Part shown: positions 27,203 through 34,882 of the stretch, piece by piece
Layout of the letters: the number at the start of each line of letters is the position of its first letter
Position numbering within the stretch: position 1 is the stretch's first letter
NCBI RefSeq assembly: GCF_013415325.1
Contig: NZ_JACBYE010000005.1
Location: forward strand, 62,001 to 126,000
DNA: 64,000 bases
Reading direction: 5' to 3'
DNA from: Sanguibacter inulinus
GTDB taxonomy: Bacteria > Actinomycetota > Actinomycetes > Actinomycetales > Cellulomonadaceae
Translations under genes and position numbers: made by a program
The notes under the pieces: generated by a model
What the model was told of the DNA's origin: nothing
The model's input: the letters and a program-made list of their open reading frames with translations, nothing else
Databases searched by the model: none

Positions 27203-28514
27203 GCGGGGTGAGCAGCAGCTCGCCGATCTTCGCGACGGGGGAGCGGGCCTCCCACGCGTCGAGCTGCAGCTCGCGGCAGTTGGTGAGGTCGAGGGCGAAG
27301 ATGTCTTCCATCTGCGCGGCGATCCCCGTGTCGTAGATCGCCATGTTGATCTCGTAGTTGCCGGTGAGGCTGAGCCTGTCGATGTTCGCCGTGCCGATGG
27401 TCGTCCAGCGCCCGTCGACTGTCGCGGTCTTCGCGTGGACCATCGCGTTGCGGAACAACCAGATGGTCACACCGGCGCGGAGCAGCTGGGAGTAGAGCCC
27501 GCGGGACAGCCAGTCGGTGAGCACGTGGTTCGACGCCTCGGGGACGATGAGCCTGACGTCGACCCCGCGGCGCGCCGCGGCGACGAGGACCTCGAGCAGC
27601 TCACGGTCGGGGATGAAGTACGCCTGCGTGAGGTAGATGTGGCTCGTCGCCCTGCGGAAGGCCTCGAGGTACAGGTTGCGGATCGGGTAGACCCGACGGG
27701 CCGGCGCGTTGCGCGCAGCCTGGAAGCCCGGGACCCACGTGATGGTGCCGGGGGAGTCGATCGCCGGGTGCTTGTCCTTGCGGTTGAGGTTCCAGAAGTC
27801 GACGAAGGCGCTCGAGAGCTCCCACACCGCCGTCCCGGTGACCCGCAGGTGCGTGTCGCGCCACTGCGTCGCGTAGAGCGTGCCGATGTTGTACCCGCCG
27901 ACGAACCCGACCTCGTCGTCGACGACCAAGATCTTGCGGTGGTCTCGGCCGGTGTGCTTGAGGTCCATGAGCAGCACCTGCGGGCGGAAGATCGGGTACT
28001 CCAAGACGTGGATGCCCTCGGGGAACCTGAAGAACGACCGGGGGACCACGGCGTTGGCGAAGCCGTCGTAGACCACGAAGACCTCGACGCCACGCTCGTG
28101 CGCCGCGATGAGCGCGTCCTTGAACTGGCGGCCGACCTCGTCGCCCTTCCAGATGTACGTCTCGATGAAGATGCGCTCGGTCGCGCCCTCGATCGCCTCG
28201 AGCATGGCGGCGTAGACGTCTTCACCGAAGGTGTAGATCGTGGTCCCTGTCGTCTCGACAGTCGAGCTCACGGGCCTCGAGTGCGGGAAGACCGCCTTGC
28301 GCGACTTCTTGCGCTTGGACCAGTGGTCGAGGGCCACGACGCCGCCGGCGACCACGAAGGGTGTGACGGCGGACAGGACGATGGCTCGCTTGAGCGTCTT
28401 CTGCGCAAATCGGATGGCTGTGTGCTCGAGGTCGTCCACACCGACGACCTTAGACGGCGGCGGGGCGTTCGGCCTGGTGACGCGCTGATCCGCGCCGTAG
28501 CGCTCGTCTAGCAT
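27186..28514 (-). CDS. cls: Phospholipase D-family cardiolipin synthase-like protein
   Basis: 442 aa. One N-terminal membrane span (about residues 37-57) is followed by two PLDc domains. The HKD motifs are HRKILVVDDEVGFVGG in the first and HAKTATVDGRWTTIGT in the second, both intact. Such enzymes join two phosphatidylglycerols, or phosphatidylglycerol with another phospholipid, at the membrane. The frame is open to 28754, but the upstream part looks non-coding. ATG 28514 is the first plausible start; no clear ribosome-binding site is seen, so a GTG further in is possible. Confidence 0.83.
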   Translation of the reverse strand: MLDERYGADQRVTRPNAPPPSKVVGVDDLEHTAIRFAQKTLKRAIVLSAVTPFVVAGGVVALDHWSKRKKSRKAVFPHSRPVSSTVETTGTTIYTFGEDVYAAMLEAIEGATERIFIETYIWKGDEVGRQFKDALIAAHERGVEVFVVYDGFANAVVPRSFFRFPEGIHVLEYPIFRPQVLLMDLKHTGRDHRKILVVDDEVGFVGGYNIGTLYATQWRDTHLRVTGTAVWELSSAFVDFWNLNRKDKHPAIDSPGTITWVPGFQAARNAPARRVYPIRNLYLEAFRRATSHIYLTQAYFIPDRELLEVLVAAARRGVDVRLIVPEASNHVLTDWLSRGLYSQLLRAGVTIWLFRNAMVHAKTATVDGRWTTIGTANIDRLSLTGNYEINMAIYDTGIAAQMEDIFALDLTNCRELQLDAWEARSPVAKIGELLLTPLSPLL

Positions 28515-28574
28515 GGGCTGGAGCGCACCACGGACGGGCGCGCGTCGTGGTCGCAGGGGAGGGGGTGGGGGCAT

Positions 28575-29270
28575 ATGGGCGTCGTCCCTAGCCTGGGGCC
28601 CGAGGACCTGCGGGTGAGTGCCTTCACGACGTCCACGCACGAGGTCGCGGCACGGATCTTCCTCCCTCTGCACGGCCCGGGCGACAGCCGGTGGCCCTGG
28701 GAGGGGCTCGTGGCCCAGGTCGCCGCGCAGGTCGCCGCGCTCGACGTCGCTCACGACGAGACGACGGGCGCGGCCGACAGCGTGCTGACGCCAGACGTGC
28801 GGTGGTCAGATCTCGAGCGTTGCCTGGAGTCGGTGGGGCGCACCGGTCTGAGGATGGCGTACGCCACGCCCGGACGGGTGTTCTCTGTCGCGCTCGCCGC
28901 TGTCCTCGGCGAGCACACCGCGACTCCGGACGAGTGCTGGTTCTTCCTGTGGGAGGGCTACGCCGGAGAGACCGACGGGCTCGACACCGGCTGTCCGCCG
29001 TGGCTCACCGGGTTGGCTCGACGGTCTGGAGGGTTGGTGCCGCACCGAGCACCGGTCTCGTGGCTCGGCGCCCGGACCGCGGACGACGAGCACCTGAGGC
29101 TGCCGGTGTTCGTGTGGCCGGACGACGGGTCGTTCTTGCTGGCCTGCCCGATCTACCACGACTCGCTGTACATCTCGTGCAGCACGGACCTGGTCGATCG
29201 CTTGCGTGAGGCCAGCTTCGAGGTGCTGCTCGTCGACCGTGACGCAGAGCTTCCGGGAGAGTGCGACTGA
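28575..29270 (+). CDS. Hypothetical protein
   Basis: 231 aa, soluble, no signal peptide or membrane span, and no motif I recognise. Trp-rich blocks WPWEGLV and CWFFLWEGYAG and a C-terminal segment (VFVWPDDGSFLLACPIYHDSLYISCST) suggest a compact alpha/beta protein. Codon use matches the chromosome. ATG 28575 is preceded by an extremely G-rich stretch (GGGGAGGGGGTGGGGG at 28556-28571) that includes the ribosome-binding site. Divergent from cls by 60 bases. Confidence 0.68.
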   Translation: MGVVPSLGPEDLRVSAFTTSTHEVAARIFLPLHGPGDSRWPWEGLVAQVAAQVAALDVAHDETTGAADSVLTPDVRWSDLERCLESVGRTGLRMAYATPGRVFSVALAAVLGEHTATPDECWFFLWEGYAGETDGLDTGCPPWLTGLARRSGGLVPHRAPVSWLGARTADDEHLRLPVFVWPDDGSFLLACPIYHDSLYISCSTDLVDRLREASFEVLLVDRDAELPGECD

Positions 29271-29291
29271 GGTCGAGCCTGGCCTCTCCAT

Positions 29292-29307
29292 ATCGCCACA
29301 ATGTCAT
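29292..29307. repeat. Left copy of a 16-bp near-perfect direct repeat
   Basis: ATCGCCACAATGTCAT differs by one base from ATCGCCATAATGTCAT at 30277-30292. The right copy runs into the dif-like site. The two copies bracket the low-GC hypothetical gene, 985 bases apart, which may mark the ends of an insertion or duplication. Confidence 0.6.
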
Positions 29308-29436
29308 TGGGGGCCCGAAGGGTGTCATGGCGACCTACTACGAAGGCGTCACGTGGTGTCCTGACTGGGTCAAGGGGGCAGTCAACGCAGGGTAGCGGCG
29401 TGCGTCTCTCTTGTTCGCTGAACTCTCAGGATTGGA

Positions 29437-30186
29437 TTGAAAGCCGTGGACGAGTCGATCGATGTGCAAGAGGTGCTCTCCCTGGCGAAGGAGAAGCTGG
29501 AGCATCCCGGGGCTGGGGTGGAATTCCGATTGAGATCCGTGGTCGCGGAAGCTGGCGAGCTTCAGATCACTTTCTGGTGGGAACACAATCCGACGATCTT
29601 CGGGGTGAAGCTTGCCATACCGAACTCGTCGAGGGATCCCATCTGGACTCGATGGGACCCCGGGACGATTGACGAGTGGGTCGAATACGCAGTTCGCGTC
29701 ACCGTCATGGAGGAGCTGCTGACAGGCCTTACACGGAGAGCGCCTCGGAGCAGGAGCGAGGGAGTGACTTGGCTTGACCTGAAGGAGGATCCCGCCACCG
29801 CTGCGTTCCACATCCGTGACGTTGAACCTGGTGACTCGGACACGCGGAGACTCCAGGCAGCGGGCTTTGAGGCCGCGAGACCTCAGAGCGTCAGGGAGGA
29901 GGGGAGGCTGCTCCTGTGGCGATACGCAATCTCCACGGACCAGTCGGGCCACATTCTCGGAGCGATATCCGTAGAGTCTGGAGATCCGCCCGCCGTGTGC
30001 AGCTTTGACGTCGCGTCCGGCGTCACCCACGAAGTCACGCGAGCGTTGCTGATGGACGCTGTGTATGCCGTGGAAGATCTGGGCTGGTCAACAGTTGTCG
30101 CGCATCACGGTCCCGAATGGCTGACGTCTTGGGGGTTCGCTGCCGATGACGCAGGCGTGCTGGTTCTGGACTCGTCTTCGTCGTGA
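29437..30186 (+). CDS. Hypothetical protein with atypical composition
   Basis: 249 aa. GC content is visibly lower than in neighbours, and codons that are rare elsewhere here (ATA, CTT, AAT, ATT) are frequent, which suggests a different origin. No family is recognised. The C-terminal part (GAISVE, THEVTRALLMDAVYAVEDLGW, then WLTSWGF) faintly recalls a degenerate acetyltransferase-like fold, but no CoA motif is visible. Start TTG 29437 (AGG 7 bases upstream) or GTG 29446; undecided. It lies between the two 16-bp repeats, just left of the dif-like site. Confidence 0.6.
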   Translation: MKAVDESIDVQEVLSLAKEKLEHPGAGVEFRLRSVVAEAGELQITFWWEHNPTIFGVKLAIPNSSRDPIWTRWDPGTIDEWVEYAVRVTVMEELLTGLTRRAPRSRSEGVTWLDLKEDPATAAFHIRDVEPGDSDTRRLQAAGFEAARPQSVREEGRLLLWRYAISTDQSGHILGAISVESGDPPAVCSFDVASGVTHEVTRALLMDAVYAVEDLGWSTVVAHHGPEWLTSWGFAADDAGVLVLDSSSS

Positions 30187-30276
30187 GGCGGCGGCTGTCG
30201 TCGACATCTGTCGGAGGGTCGACCCGGCAAGATCTCGCCGGGTCGGCTCTCCGGAGAGGGTCGTGGGGGCCAGACG

Positions 30277-30292
30277 ATCGCCATAATGTCAT
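30277..30292. repeat. Right copy of the 16-bp near-perfect direct repeat
   Basis: ATCGCCATAATGTCAT; its last nine bases form the outer part of the left arm of the dif-like site (30284 onwards). Confidence 0.6.
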
Positions 30293-30311
30293 AACGTACA
30301 TTATCGGCGTT
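30284..30311 (-). other. dif: dif-like XerC/XerD recombination site
   Basis: On the + strand an 11-bp arm TAATGTCATAA, a 6-bp centre CGTACA and an 11-bp arm TTATCGGCGTT form the 11-6-11 layout of a dif site. The inner CATAA and TTAT pairs are those of E. coli dif, and the GCCGATAA side (minus strand) matches what I recall of the actinobacterial consensus. The outer bases of the XerD-side arm diverge. It sits where gene direction and the GGGGGAG motif both flip. Xer recombinases resolve chromosome dimers at this site during division. Confidence 0.75.
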
Positions 30312-30393
30312 ACGGGGAAGTAGCCGAGAGGGGCTCTGATCAGGCCGTTCTCGTGGCGGTCCGAAGCTTCGACGATGACCTCGACCATGCCTC

Positions 30394-30422
30394 TAGACCG
30401 TACTGACGCGGCTCCCTACAGT
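30394..30422 (+). promoter_or_regulatory. SigA-type promoter of the DHFR-like gene
   Basis: TAGACC (30394-30399) and TACAGT (30417-30422) are 17 bases apart, and TACAGT ends 7 bases before the ATG at 30430. No ribosome-binding site is present, so a leaderless mRNA is likely. Confidence 0.55.
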
Positions 30423-30429
30423 GAACCTC

Positions 30430-30996
30430 ATGGGACGGTTGATCTACTCCATGATCTCGTCGCTCGACGGGTATGCGTCGGACGCCTCGGGCAACACCGA
30501 CTGGGGCGCCAGCACCGACGAGCAGCTGCACGACTTCATCGCGGAGAAGTTCGCGTCTGCGACCACGTATCTGTACGGCCGGCGCATCTACGAGATGATG
30601 ACGTTCTGGGAGACGGCGCTCGACGACCCGTCGCACCCAGACTTCGTCAGGCGCTTCGCGACGGTGTGGCAGAGCGCCGAGAAGATCGTCTACTCGACGA
30701 CGCTCGACTCCACCTCGACGGCCAAGACGACCCTCGAACGTACGTTCGACCCCCAGGCTGTGCGGGCGATGGTCGACGCCCTCGACCACGACGTCACCAT
30801 CGAAGGCCCGACGCTCGCGGCCCACGCCCTGCGCGCTGGGATCGTCGACGAGGTCCAGCCCTACGTCTCCCCCGTGTCGGTCGGCGACGGTCTGCGGTTC
30901 TTGCCCGCTGACCTGCCGCTGAACCTCGACCTGCTCGACGACCACCGCTTCGACAGCGGGGTGGTCTGGCTCCGCTACGCCGTCCGCAAGGACTGA
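30430..30996 (+). CDS. Dihydrofolate reductase/RibD C-terminal-family protein
   Basis: 188 aa. The N terminus MGRLIYSMISSLDGYASD, the block LYGRRIYEMMTFWETA and the C-terminal DGLRFLP and DLLDDHRFDSGVVWLRY match the widespread RibD_C/DHFR-like proteins (YyaP/YwjB type) that bind NADPH. The substrate of this subfamily is unknown. ATG 30430 is preferred over GTG 30421 because the -10 box overlaps the GTG. First gene to the right of the dif-like site. Confidence 0.82.
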   Translation: MGRLIYSMISSLDGYASDASGNTDWGASTDEQLHDFIAEKFASATTYLYGRRIYEMMTFWETALDDPSHPDFVRRFATVWQSAEKIVYSTTLDSTSTAKTTLERTFDPQAVRAMVDALDHDVTIEGPTLAAHALRAGIVDEVQPYVSPVSVGDGLRFLPADLPLNLDLLDDHRFDSGVVWLRYAVRKD

Positions 30997-31071
30997 CGGC
31001 GTTCTCGCGAGCAGAAGAACGGCGCGACTCCCCTGCTGCGTGCTTGCGACTCCCCCGCTGGGCCGTCGCGG

Positions 31072-31581
31072 TCAGGCTGCCCCGCCCTGCTCGACGGCCC
31101 CGCCCTGCTCGACGAGGGTCGCGAGCGCCGCGGTGACAGTGCCCCAGCCGTCGAAGAACCCGAGGTCTTCGTGCAGGCGGCGCTGTGCAGGGTCGCCGTG
31201 CCGCACGACGGCCGTGTAGGCGGTCCCTTCGGGGTGGTCGACCAGGATGATCTCTGCGGTCATCGAGACAGGCTCGGGCCGGGTCGGGCGCCACGAGCTG
31301 TTGACGGCGTTCGTGAAGACCAGCCGGTGACCCTCGTCGACGACCAGGAACACCGTGTCGGTGTGCGGGACGAAGGTCGCCCCGTCCTCGCTCATCTGGG
31401 TGACGAAGCCGCCGCCCGGGCGCACGTCCAGGGTGTCGACGCGCGTGACCATCGGTGCAGGGATCCACCAGCGTTCCAGCAGTGCGGGCTCCGTCCAGGC
31501 GCGCCACACGCTGGACCGTGGGCCGTGGATCACACGTTCGATGGTGAGGTCGAGCTCAGGGTCGATCGTCGGCGTGGTCAT
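31072..31581 (-). CDS. SRPBCC/AHSA1-domain protein
   Basis: 169 aa. AHSA1 features are VIHGPRSSVWRAWTEPALLERWW, TLDVRPGGGFVTQM, VDEGHRLVFTNAV and the C-terminal helix GWGTVTAALATLVEQ. The C terminus ends in a short duplicated run (EQGGAVEQGGAA). ATG 31581 has GGAGGAG 7 bases upstream and overlaps the stop of the preceding arsR gene (ATGA). ArsR-AHSA1 pairs are widespread; the regulator is thought to control its partner gene. Confidence 0.85.
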   Translation of the reverse strand: MTTPTIDPELDLTIERVIHGPRSSVWRAWTEPALLERWWIPAPMVTRVDTLDVRPGGGFVTQMSEDGATFVPHTDTVFLVVDEGHRLVFTNAVNSSWRPTRPEPVSMTAEIILVDHPEGTAYTAVVRHGDPAQRRLHEDLGFFDGWGTVTAALATLVEQGGAVEQGGAA

Positions 31582-31913
31582 GGTGTCTCCTCCAGGTGGG
31601 TCACGAGGTCTTCGAGGCGGTCCGTGCGGTCGGCCCACAGTCGCCGCTGGTCCGACAACCAGTCGTCGACCACGGCCAGACGTGACCTGTCGAGCGTGCA
31701 CATCCGTACGCGGCCTGACTTCTCGGTCTGGATGAGGCCGCAGGACTCGAGGGTCCGCACGTGCTTCATGAACGAGGGGAGGGTGATCGGGTGCGGGCGG
31801 GCGAGCTCCCCCACGCTCGCAGGGCCGCGACCGAGGTGCCGCACGACCTGACGCCTCGTCGGGTCCGAGAGGGCGACGAAGATCTCGTCGAGAGTGTCTG
31901 CGTGCTGGCTCAT
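31578..31913 (-). CDS. ArsR-family transcriptional repressor
   Basis: 111 aa winged-helix protein: IFVALSDPTRRQVVRHLGRGPASVGELARP with the recognition region ITLPSFMKHVRTLESCGLIQTEKSGRVRM. It lacks the CxC metal-binding pair of arsenic sensors, so another signal or none is sensed. ATG 31913. The 57 bases before it are AT-richer than the surroundings and contain GTATGCGTATGC on the minus strand, a plausible operator/promoter zone for self-repression. Coupled to the SRPBCC gene. Confidence 0.87.
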   Translation of the reverse strand: MSQHADTLDEIFVALSDPTRRQVVRHLGRGPASVGELARPHPITLPSFMKHVRTLESCGLIQTEKSGRVRMCTLDRSRLAVVDDWLSDQRRLWADRTDRLEDLVTHLEETP

Positions 31914-31970
31914 CTGTGCAGCATACGCATACTTAGCCCCCAGGCATAGTGTTAGAGATGGGACAGCGGC

Positions 31971-32750
31971 TCAGCCACGGGCCTCGACGGCATCCGTGAG
32001 CCAGCCGTCGACGATCCCACCCAGCACCGAGGGCGCTTCGTGGGGCAGCGCGTGCCCGGCACCGTCGACCACCACGAGCGTCGCGCGGGGATACCGGCCC
32101 AGCAGGTCGATCGCCGAGGCGTAGCCGACGGTCGAGTCCTGGCGCCCTGCGACGACGAGCACCGGACCTGCGTAGGTCTCGTCGCTGGTCGCCAGCTCCC
32201 AGCGCGCTCCGATGCGCTCGGCCGTGGGGGCGTCGACCGCGGCGACCCCAGGTGCGACGACCTCCCTGTACCGCGCGAGCATGGCCGGGGTCTGGACCAC
32301 GAAGTACGCGCGGAAATCGGCGTCACCCAGGTCGTCGTCAGCCACGACGGGCTGGAGCGGCGGGACGTCGTGCCTGCCTGGCAGCAGCGGGCACACGAGC
32401 ACGAGACCGGCGACGCGCTGGGGCGCCCGGTCGGCGAGGGCGTGGGCGTAGTAGGCGCCGGCGGAGTGCCCGGCGAGGATCAGCGGCCTGTCCCCCACGA
32501 TCTCGTCTACCAGCGCGGTCAGGACGTCGAGGACGTCCTCTGCGCTGCTCACGGTCTCGGCGGTCTGCGTCAGTCCTGCGCCGGGCAGGTCGGGGTACAG
32601 CCGCCGGAGCCCACCGTGCCGGGCGAGCGCAGGGTCGAAGGCCGCGAGAGTCTCGCGGTGGTCGACGCCCGCGCCGTGCAGCACGAGCACGGGCCGACCC
32701 TGGCCGCGCTCGACGTAGTGCACCCTCGTCCCGCGGACGTCGTACTCCAT
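31971..32750 (-). CDS. Alpha/beta hydrolase
   Basis: 259 aa. The fold is clear: HYVERGQGRPVLVLHGAGVDH with the oxyanion region, nucleophile elbow GHSAG, catalytic Asp in VVAGRQDSTVGY and His in DGAGHALPHE. Substrate unknown. The frame is open to 32951, but MEYDVRGTRVHYVERG at 32750 is a natural N terminus and the upstream part overlaps the divergent gene's region. It precedes arsR on the same strand by 57 bases and may have an independent promoter. Confidence 0.86.
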   Translation of the reverse strand: MEYDVRGTRVHYVERGQGRPVLVLHGAGVDHRETLAAFDPALARHGGLRRLYPDLPGAGLTQTAETVSSAEDVLDVLTALVDEIVGDRPLILAGHSAGAYYAHALADRAPQRVAGLVLVCPLLPGRHDVPPLQPVVADDDLGDADFRAYFVVQTPAMLARYREVVAPGVAAVDAPTAERIGARWELATSDETYAGPVLVVAGRQDSTVGYASAIDLLGRYPRATLVVVDGAGHALPHEAPSVLGGIVDGWLTDAVEARG

Positions 32751-32905
32751 GGTGCGAGCGTACGACCACGACCACGACCACGGCCCGTCATCGGCCGCGA
32801 GGCAGGCTGCCCGGTCCAGCCCGGCGAGCACCGGGCACCCCGCACTGGGGGCACCGAGCCAGGTCCGACGCGCGACGTCCGTGGCCCCGTGGCACCCTGG
32901 GCGGG

Positions 32906-33754
32906 GTGACGACGACGCCCACAGCGCCCGCCCAGGTCCAGCTCGGTCCATGGTCTGTGGGCTCCCCAGCCAGGCTGCTCGCCGCAGCGCTCGTCTGCGG
33001 CTCGGCCGTCCTGATCTTCGCCGTGCACGTCAGACCTCTCGGCTTCGTCCCGCTCGTCTTGGGCATCGCGCTCGCGCTCGCCGTGGACCGCCGGCTCGGA
33101 CGGGACCTCGGCCTGATCGGTCTCGGCATGGCGATCATCTCGACGATCTCCCTCCAAGCCGACCTCTCCGACGCTGGCATGCTGCGCTTCACGATCGCGC
33201 TGTCCCTCGCCGTGCTCGTGCCGTGGGGGCTCTCCCGCTGGGTGTTCGGGCAGCGGTCGATCACGTTCCCTGTCGCGACGGGTCGACGCTGGACCCGCCT
33301 GCAGATCGTCTACCTCGTCGCTGTCGTCGTCATCGGCTACCTGATCCTCCCGCCGTACTTCATCGGGTCGGGGGCGTACCAGAACTGGCCCGACCTCGAC
33401 GGCGACCAGGACATCGCGCGGCTGTTCCTCGGTGTCAACGCCGTAGGGATCTGGGACGAGCTGTTCTTCATCTGCACGGTCTTCGCCCTGCTGCGCGCGC
33501 ACTTCGGGCCCTGGACCGCGAACGTCCTGCAGTCGGTCGTCTTCGTCTCGTTCCTGTGGGAGCTCGGCTACCGCGAGTGGGGCCCGTTGCTGACTGTGCC
33601 CTTCGCGCTCGTGCAGGGCTGGATCTTCGCCAAGAGCGCGTCGCTGACCTACGTGGTGGCGGTGCACCTCCTCTTCGACCTCGTCGTCTTCGGTGTCCTC
33701 GTGCACGCCCACCACCCGGAGCTCTTCGACGTCTTCGTCACGTCGCCCGGCTGA
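32906..33754 (+). CDS. CPBP-like intramembrane protease-family protein
   Basis: 282 aa with about eight hydrophobic spans. The C-terminal half has WDELFFICTVFALLR, a variant of the EExxxR motif (Asp-Glu instead of Glu-Glu), and a later VVAVHLLFD with a His in the position of the second metal-binding motif. These point to the CPBP/Abi family, but the first acidic residue is changed and protease activity is uncertain. GTG start at 32906 without a strong ribosome-binding site. Divergent from the hydrolase. Confidence 0.6.
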   Translation: MTTTPTAPAQVQLGPWSVGSPARLLAAALVCGSAVLIFAVHVRPLGFVPLVLGIALALAVDRRLGRDLGLIGLGMAIISTISLQADLSDAGMLRFTIALSLAVLVPWGLSRWVFGQRSITFPVATGRRWTRLQIVYLVAVVVIGYLILPPYFIGSGAYQNWPDLDGDQDIARLFLGVNAVGIWDELFFICTVFALLRAHFGPWTANVLQSVVFVSFLWELGYREWGPLLTVPFALVQGWIFAKSASLTYVVAVHLLFDLVVFGVLVHAHHPELFDVFVTSPG

Positions 33755-33841
33755 CCTGGACCAGACGGCCGGCCGCTCCCCCTACGATGTGGTGAGTCGC
33801 AGGCCGCCCAGGACTGCCCGGACGCGAGGAGCACGCAGGTC

Positions 33842-34849
33842 ATGGCAGCGACGATCCGTGACCTGGCCGCCCTCGCCGGGGTCTCCCCGTCCACCATCTC
33901 GCGGGCGTTCTCCAGGCCGGAGAAGGTCGACGAGACGACGCGCGACCGCATCCTGACGCTCGCCGAGCAGATCGGCTACGTGCCGAGCAGGGCAGCCCGC
34001 ACGCTCAAGACCGGGCGCACCGGCGCGCTCGGCATCGTCGTCCCCGACCTGTCGAACCCGTTCTTCTCCGACATCGTCCGGGGCGTGCAGCACCGCGCCC
34101 GTGACGTCGGGTACTCCGTCCTGCTCGCGGACAGCGACGAAGACCCGACGACCGAGGTCGAGCTGGTGACGACCCTCGCGCGGAACGTCGACGCCCTCGT
34201 GCTCTGCTCGCCCCGCATGAGCGACACCGAGCTCGCTGCAGCCGCCAGGCTGCAACCGATGGTCCTGGTCAACCGCGGCGCCGGTGCCGACGCGCCGGGC
34301 GCCGTGCCACCCGTGACCTTCGACAACGCGGGCGGCGTGCGGCAGGCCGTAGAGCACCTCCAAGGGCTCGGGCACCGCGACATCGGGTTCGTCTCGGCGA
34401 CAGGGAGCAGCCGGTCCAACGCAGACCGTCGTCAGGCCTTCCACGTCGCGACGCACGAGCACGGCCTGTCCGGCGTCGAGATCGGCACCTTCGCGCCCAC
34501 CGTCGACGGTGGAGCGAGCGCCGCTGACGCCACGATGCGCTCCGGCGTGAGCGCAGTCCTCGTGTCCAACGACGTCATGGCGGTGGGCCTGCTGGCCCGG
34601 CTCGTCCGGCAGGGTGTCGACGTCCCGGGTGAGATCAGCGTGGTCGGTTTTGACGACATCGTCATGGCCGGCCTGATCACCCCCGCCCTCACATCGGTGG
34701 CGATCCCCTTGCGGCACGCGGGTGCCGTCGCGGTCGACCGGCTGCACGCGCACCTGTCCGGGGAGAGGCCCCAGGGCCCGCCGCTCGACATCCCCACGTC
34801 TCTGGTGGTCAGGGAGAGCACAGGACCGCGGCCTCACGCCGGAGCGTGA
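33842..34849 (+). CDS. LacI-family transcriptional regulator
   Basis: 335 aa. The N-terminal helix-turn-helix and hinge are TIRDLAALAGVSPSTISRAFSRPEKV and GYVPSRAARTLKTGRT. The periplasmic-binding-protein-like sugar domain follows (IVVPDLSNPFFSDIVRGVQ, VSNDVMAVGLLARLV, SVVGFDDI). It lies convergent to the galacturonate operon, and a LacI-type operator is found upstream of uxaC, so it is the likely repressor of that operon, probably sensing a uronate intermediate. ATG 33842 with GAGGAG upstream. Confidence 0.88.
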   Translation: MAATIRDLAALAGVSPSTISRAFSRPEKVDETTRDRILTLAEQIGYVPSRAARTLKTGRTGALGIVVPDLSNPFFSDIVRGVQHRARDVGYSVLLADSDEDPTTEVELVTTLARNVDALVLCSPRMSDTELAAAARLQPMVLVNRGAGADAPGAVPPVTFDNAGGVRQAVEHLQGLGHRDIGFVSATGSSRSNADRRQAFHVATHEHGLSGVEIGTFAPTVDGGASAADATMRSGVSAVLVSNDVMAVGLLARLVRQGVDVPGEISVVGFDDIVMAGLITPALTSVAIPLRHAGAVAVDRLHAHLSGERPQGPPLDIPTSLVVRESTGPRPHAGA

Positions 34850-34859
34850 GACCGCGGTC
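34824..34859. terminator. Bidirectional terminator between lacI and uxaB
   Basis: A 16-bp stem with one mismatch (GACCGCGG-C-CTCACGC with GCGTGAG-A-CCGCGGTC) around a 4-base loop. The lacI stop codon lies inside the 3' arm. It sits between convergent genes. Confidence 0.75.
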
Positions 34860-34882
34860 GATCGCGGGTGGGGCCAGCCCCG

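Noticed and set aside
29292-29310. Second complete dif site at the left repeat
   Set aside because: Only one arm's outer half is conserved; the sequence after AATGTCATT (GGGGGCCCG) has no centre or second arm.
29327-29395. 22-codon open frame just after the left repeat
   Set aside because: Too short, no recognised similarity and only a weak GAAGGG upstream; mentioned as a possible remnant but not annotated as a gene.
16505-31783. E. coli-type KOPS GGGNAGGG as the polar guide motif
   Set aside because: GGGGAGGG occurs on + at 16505 and 28556 but also on + at 31776, and its complement at about 3560, so it does not respect the switch point; GGGGGAG does.
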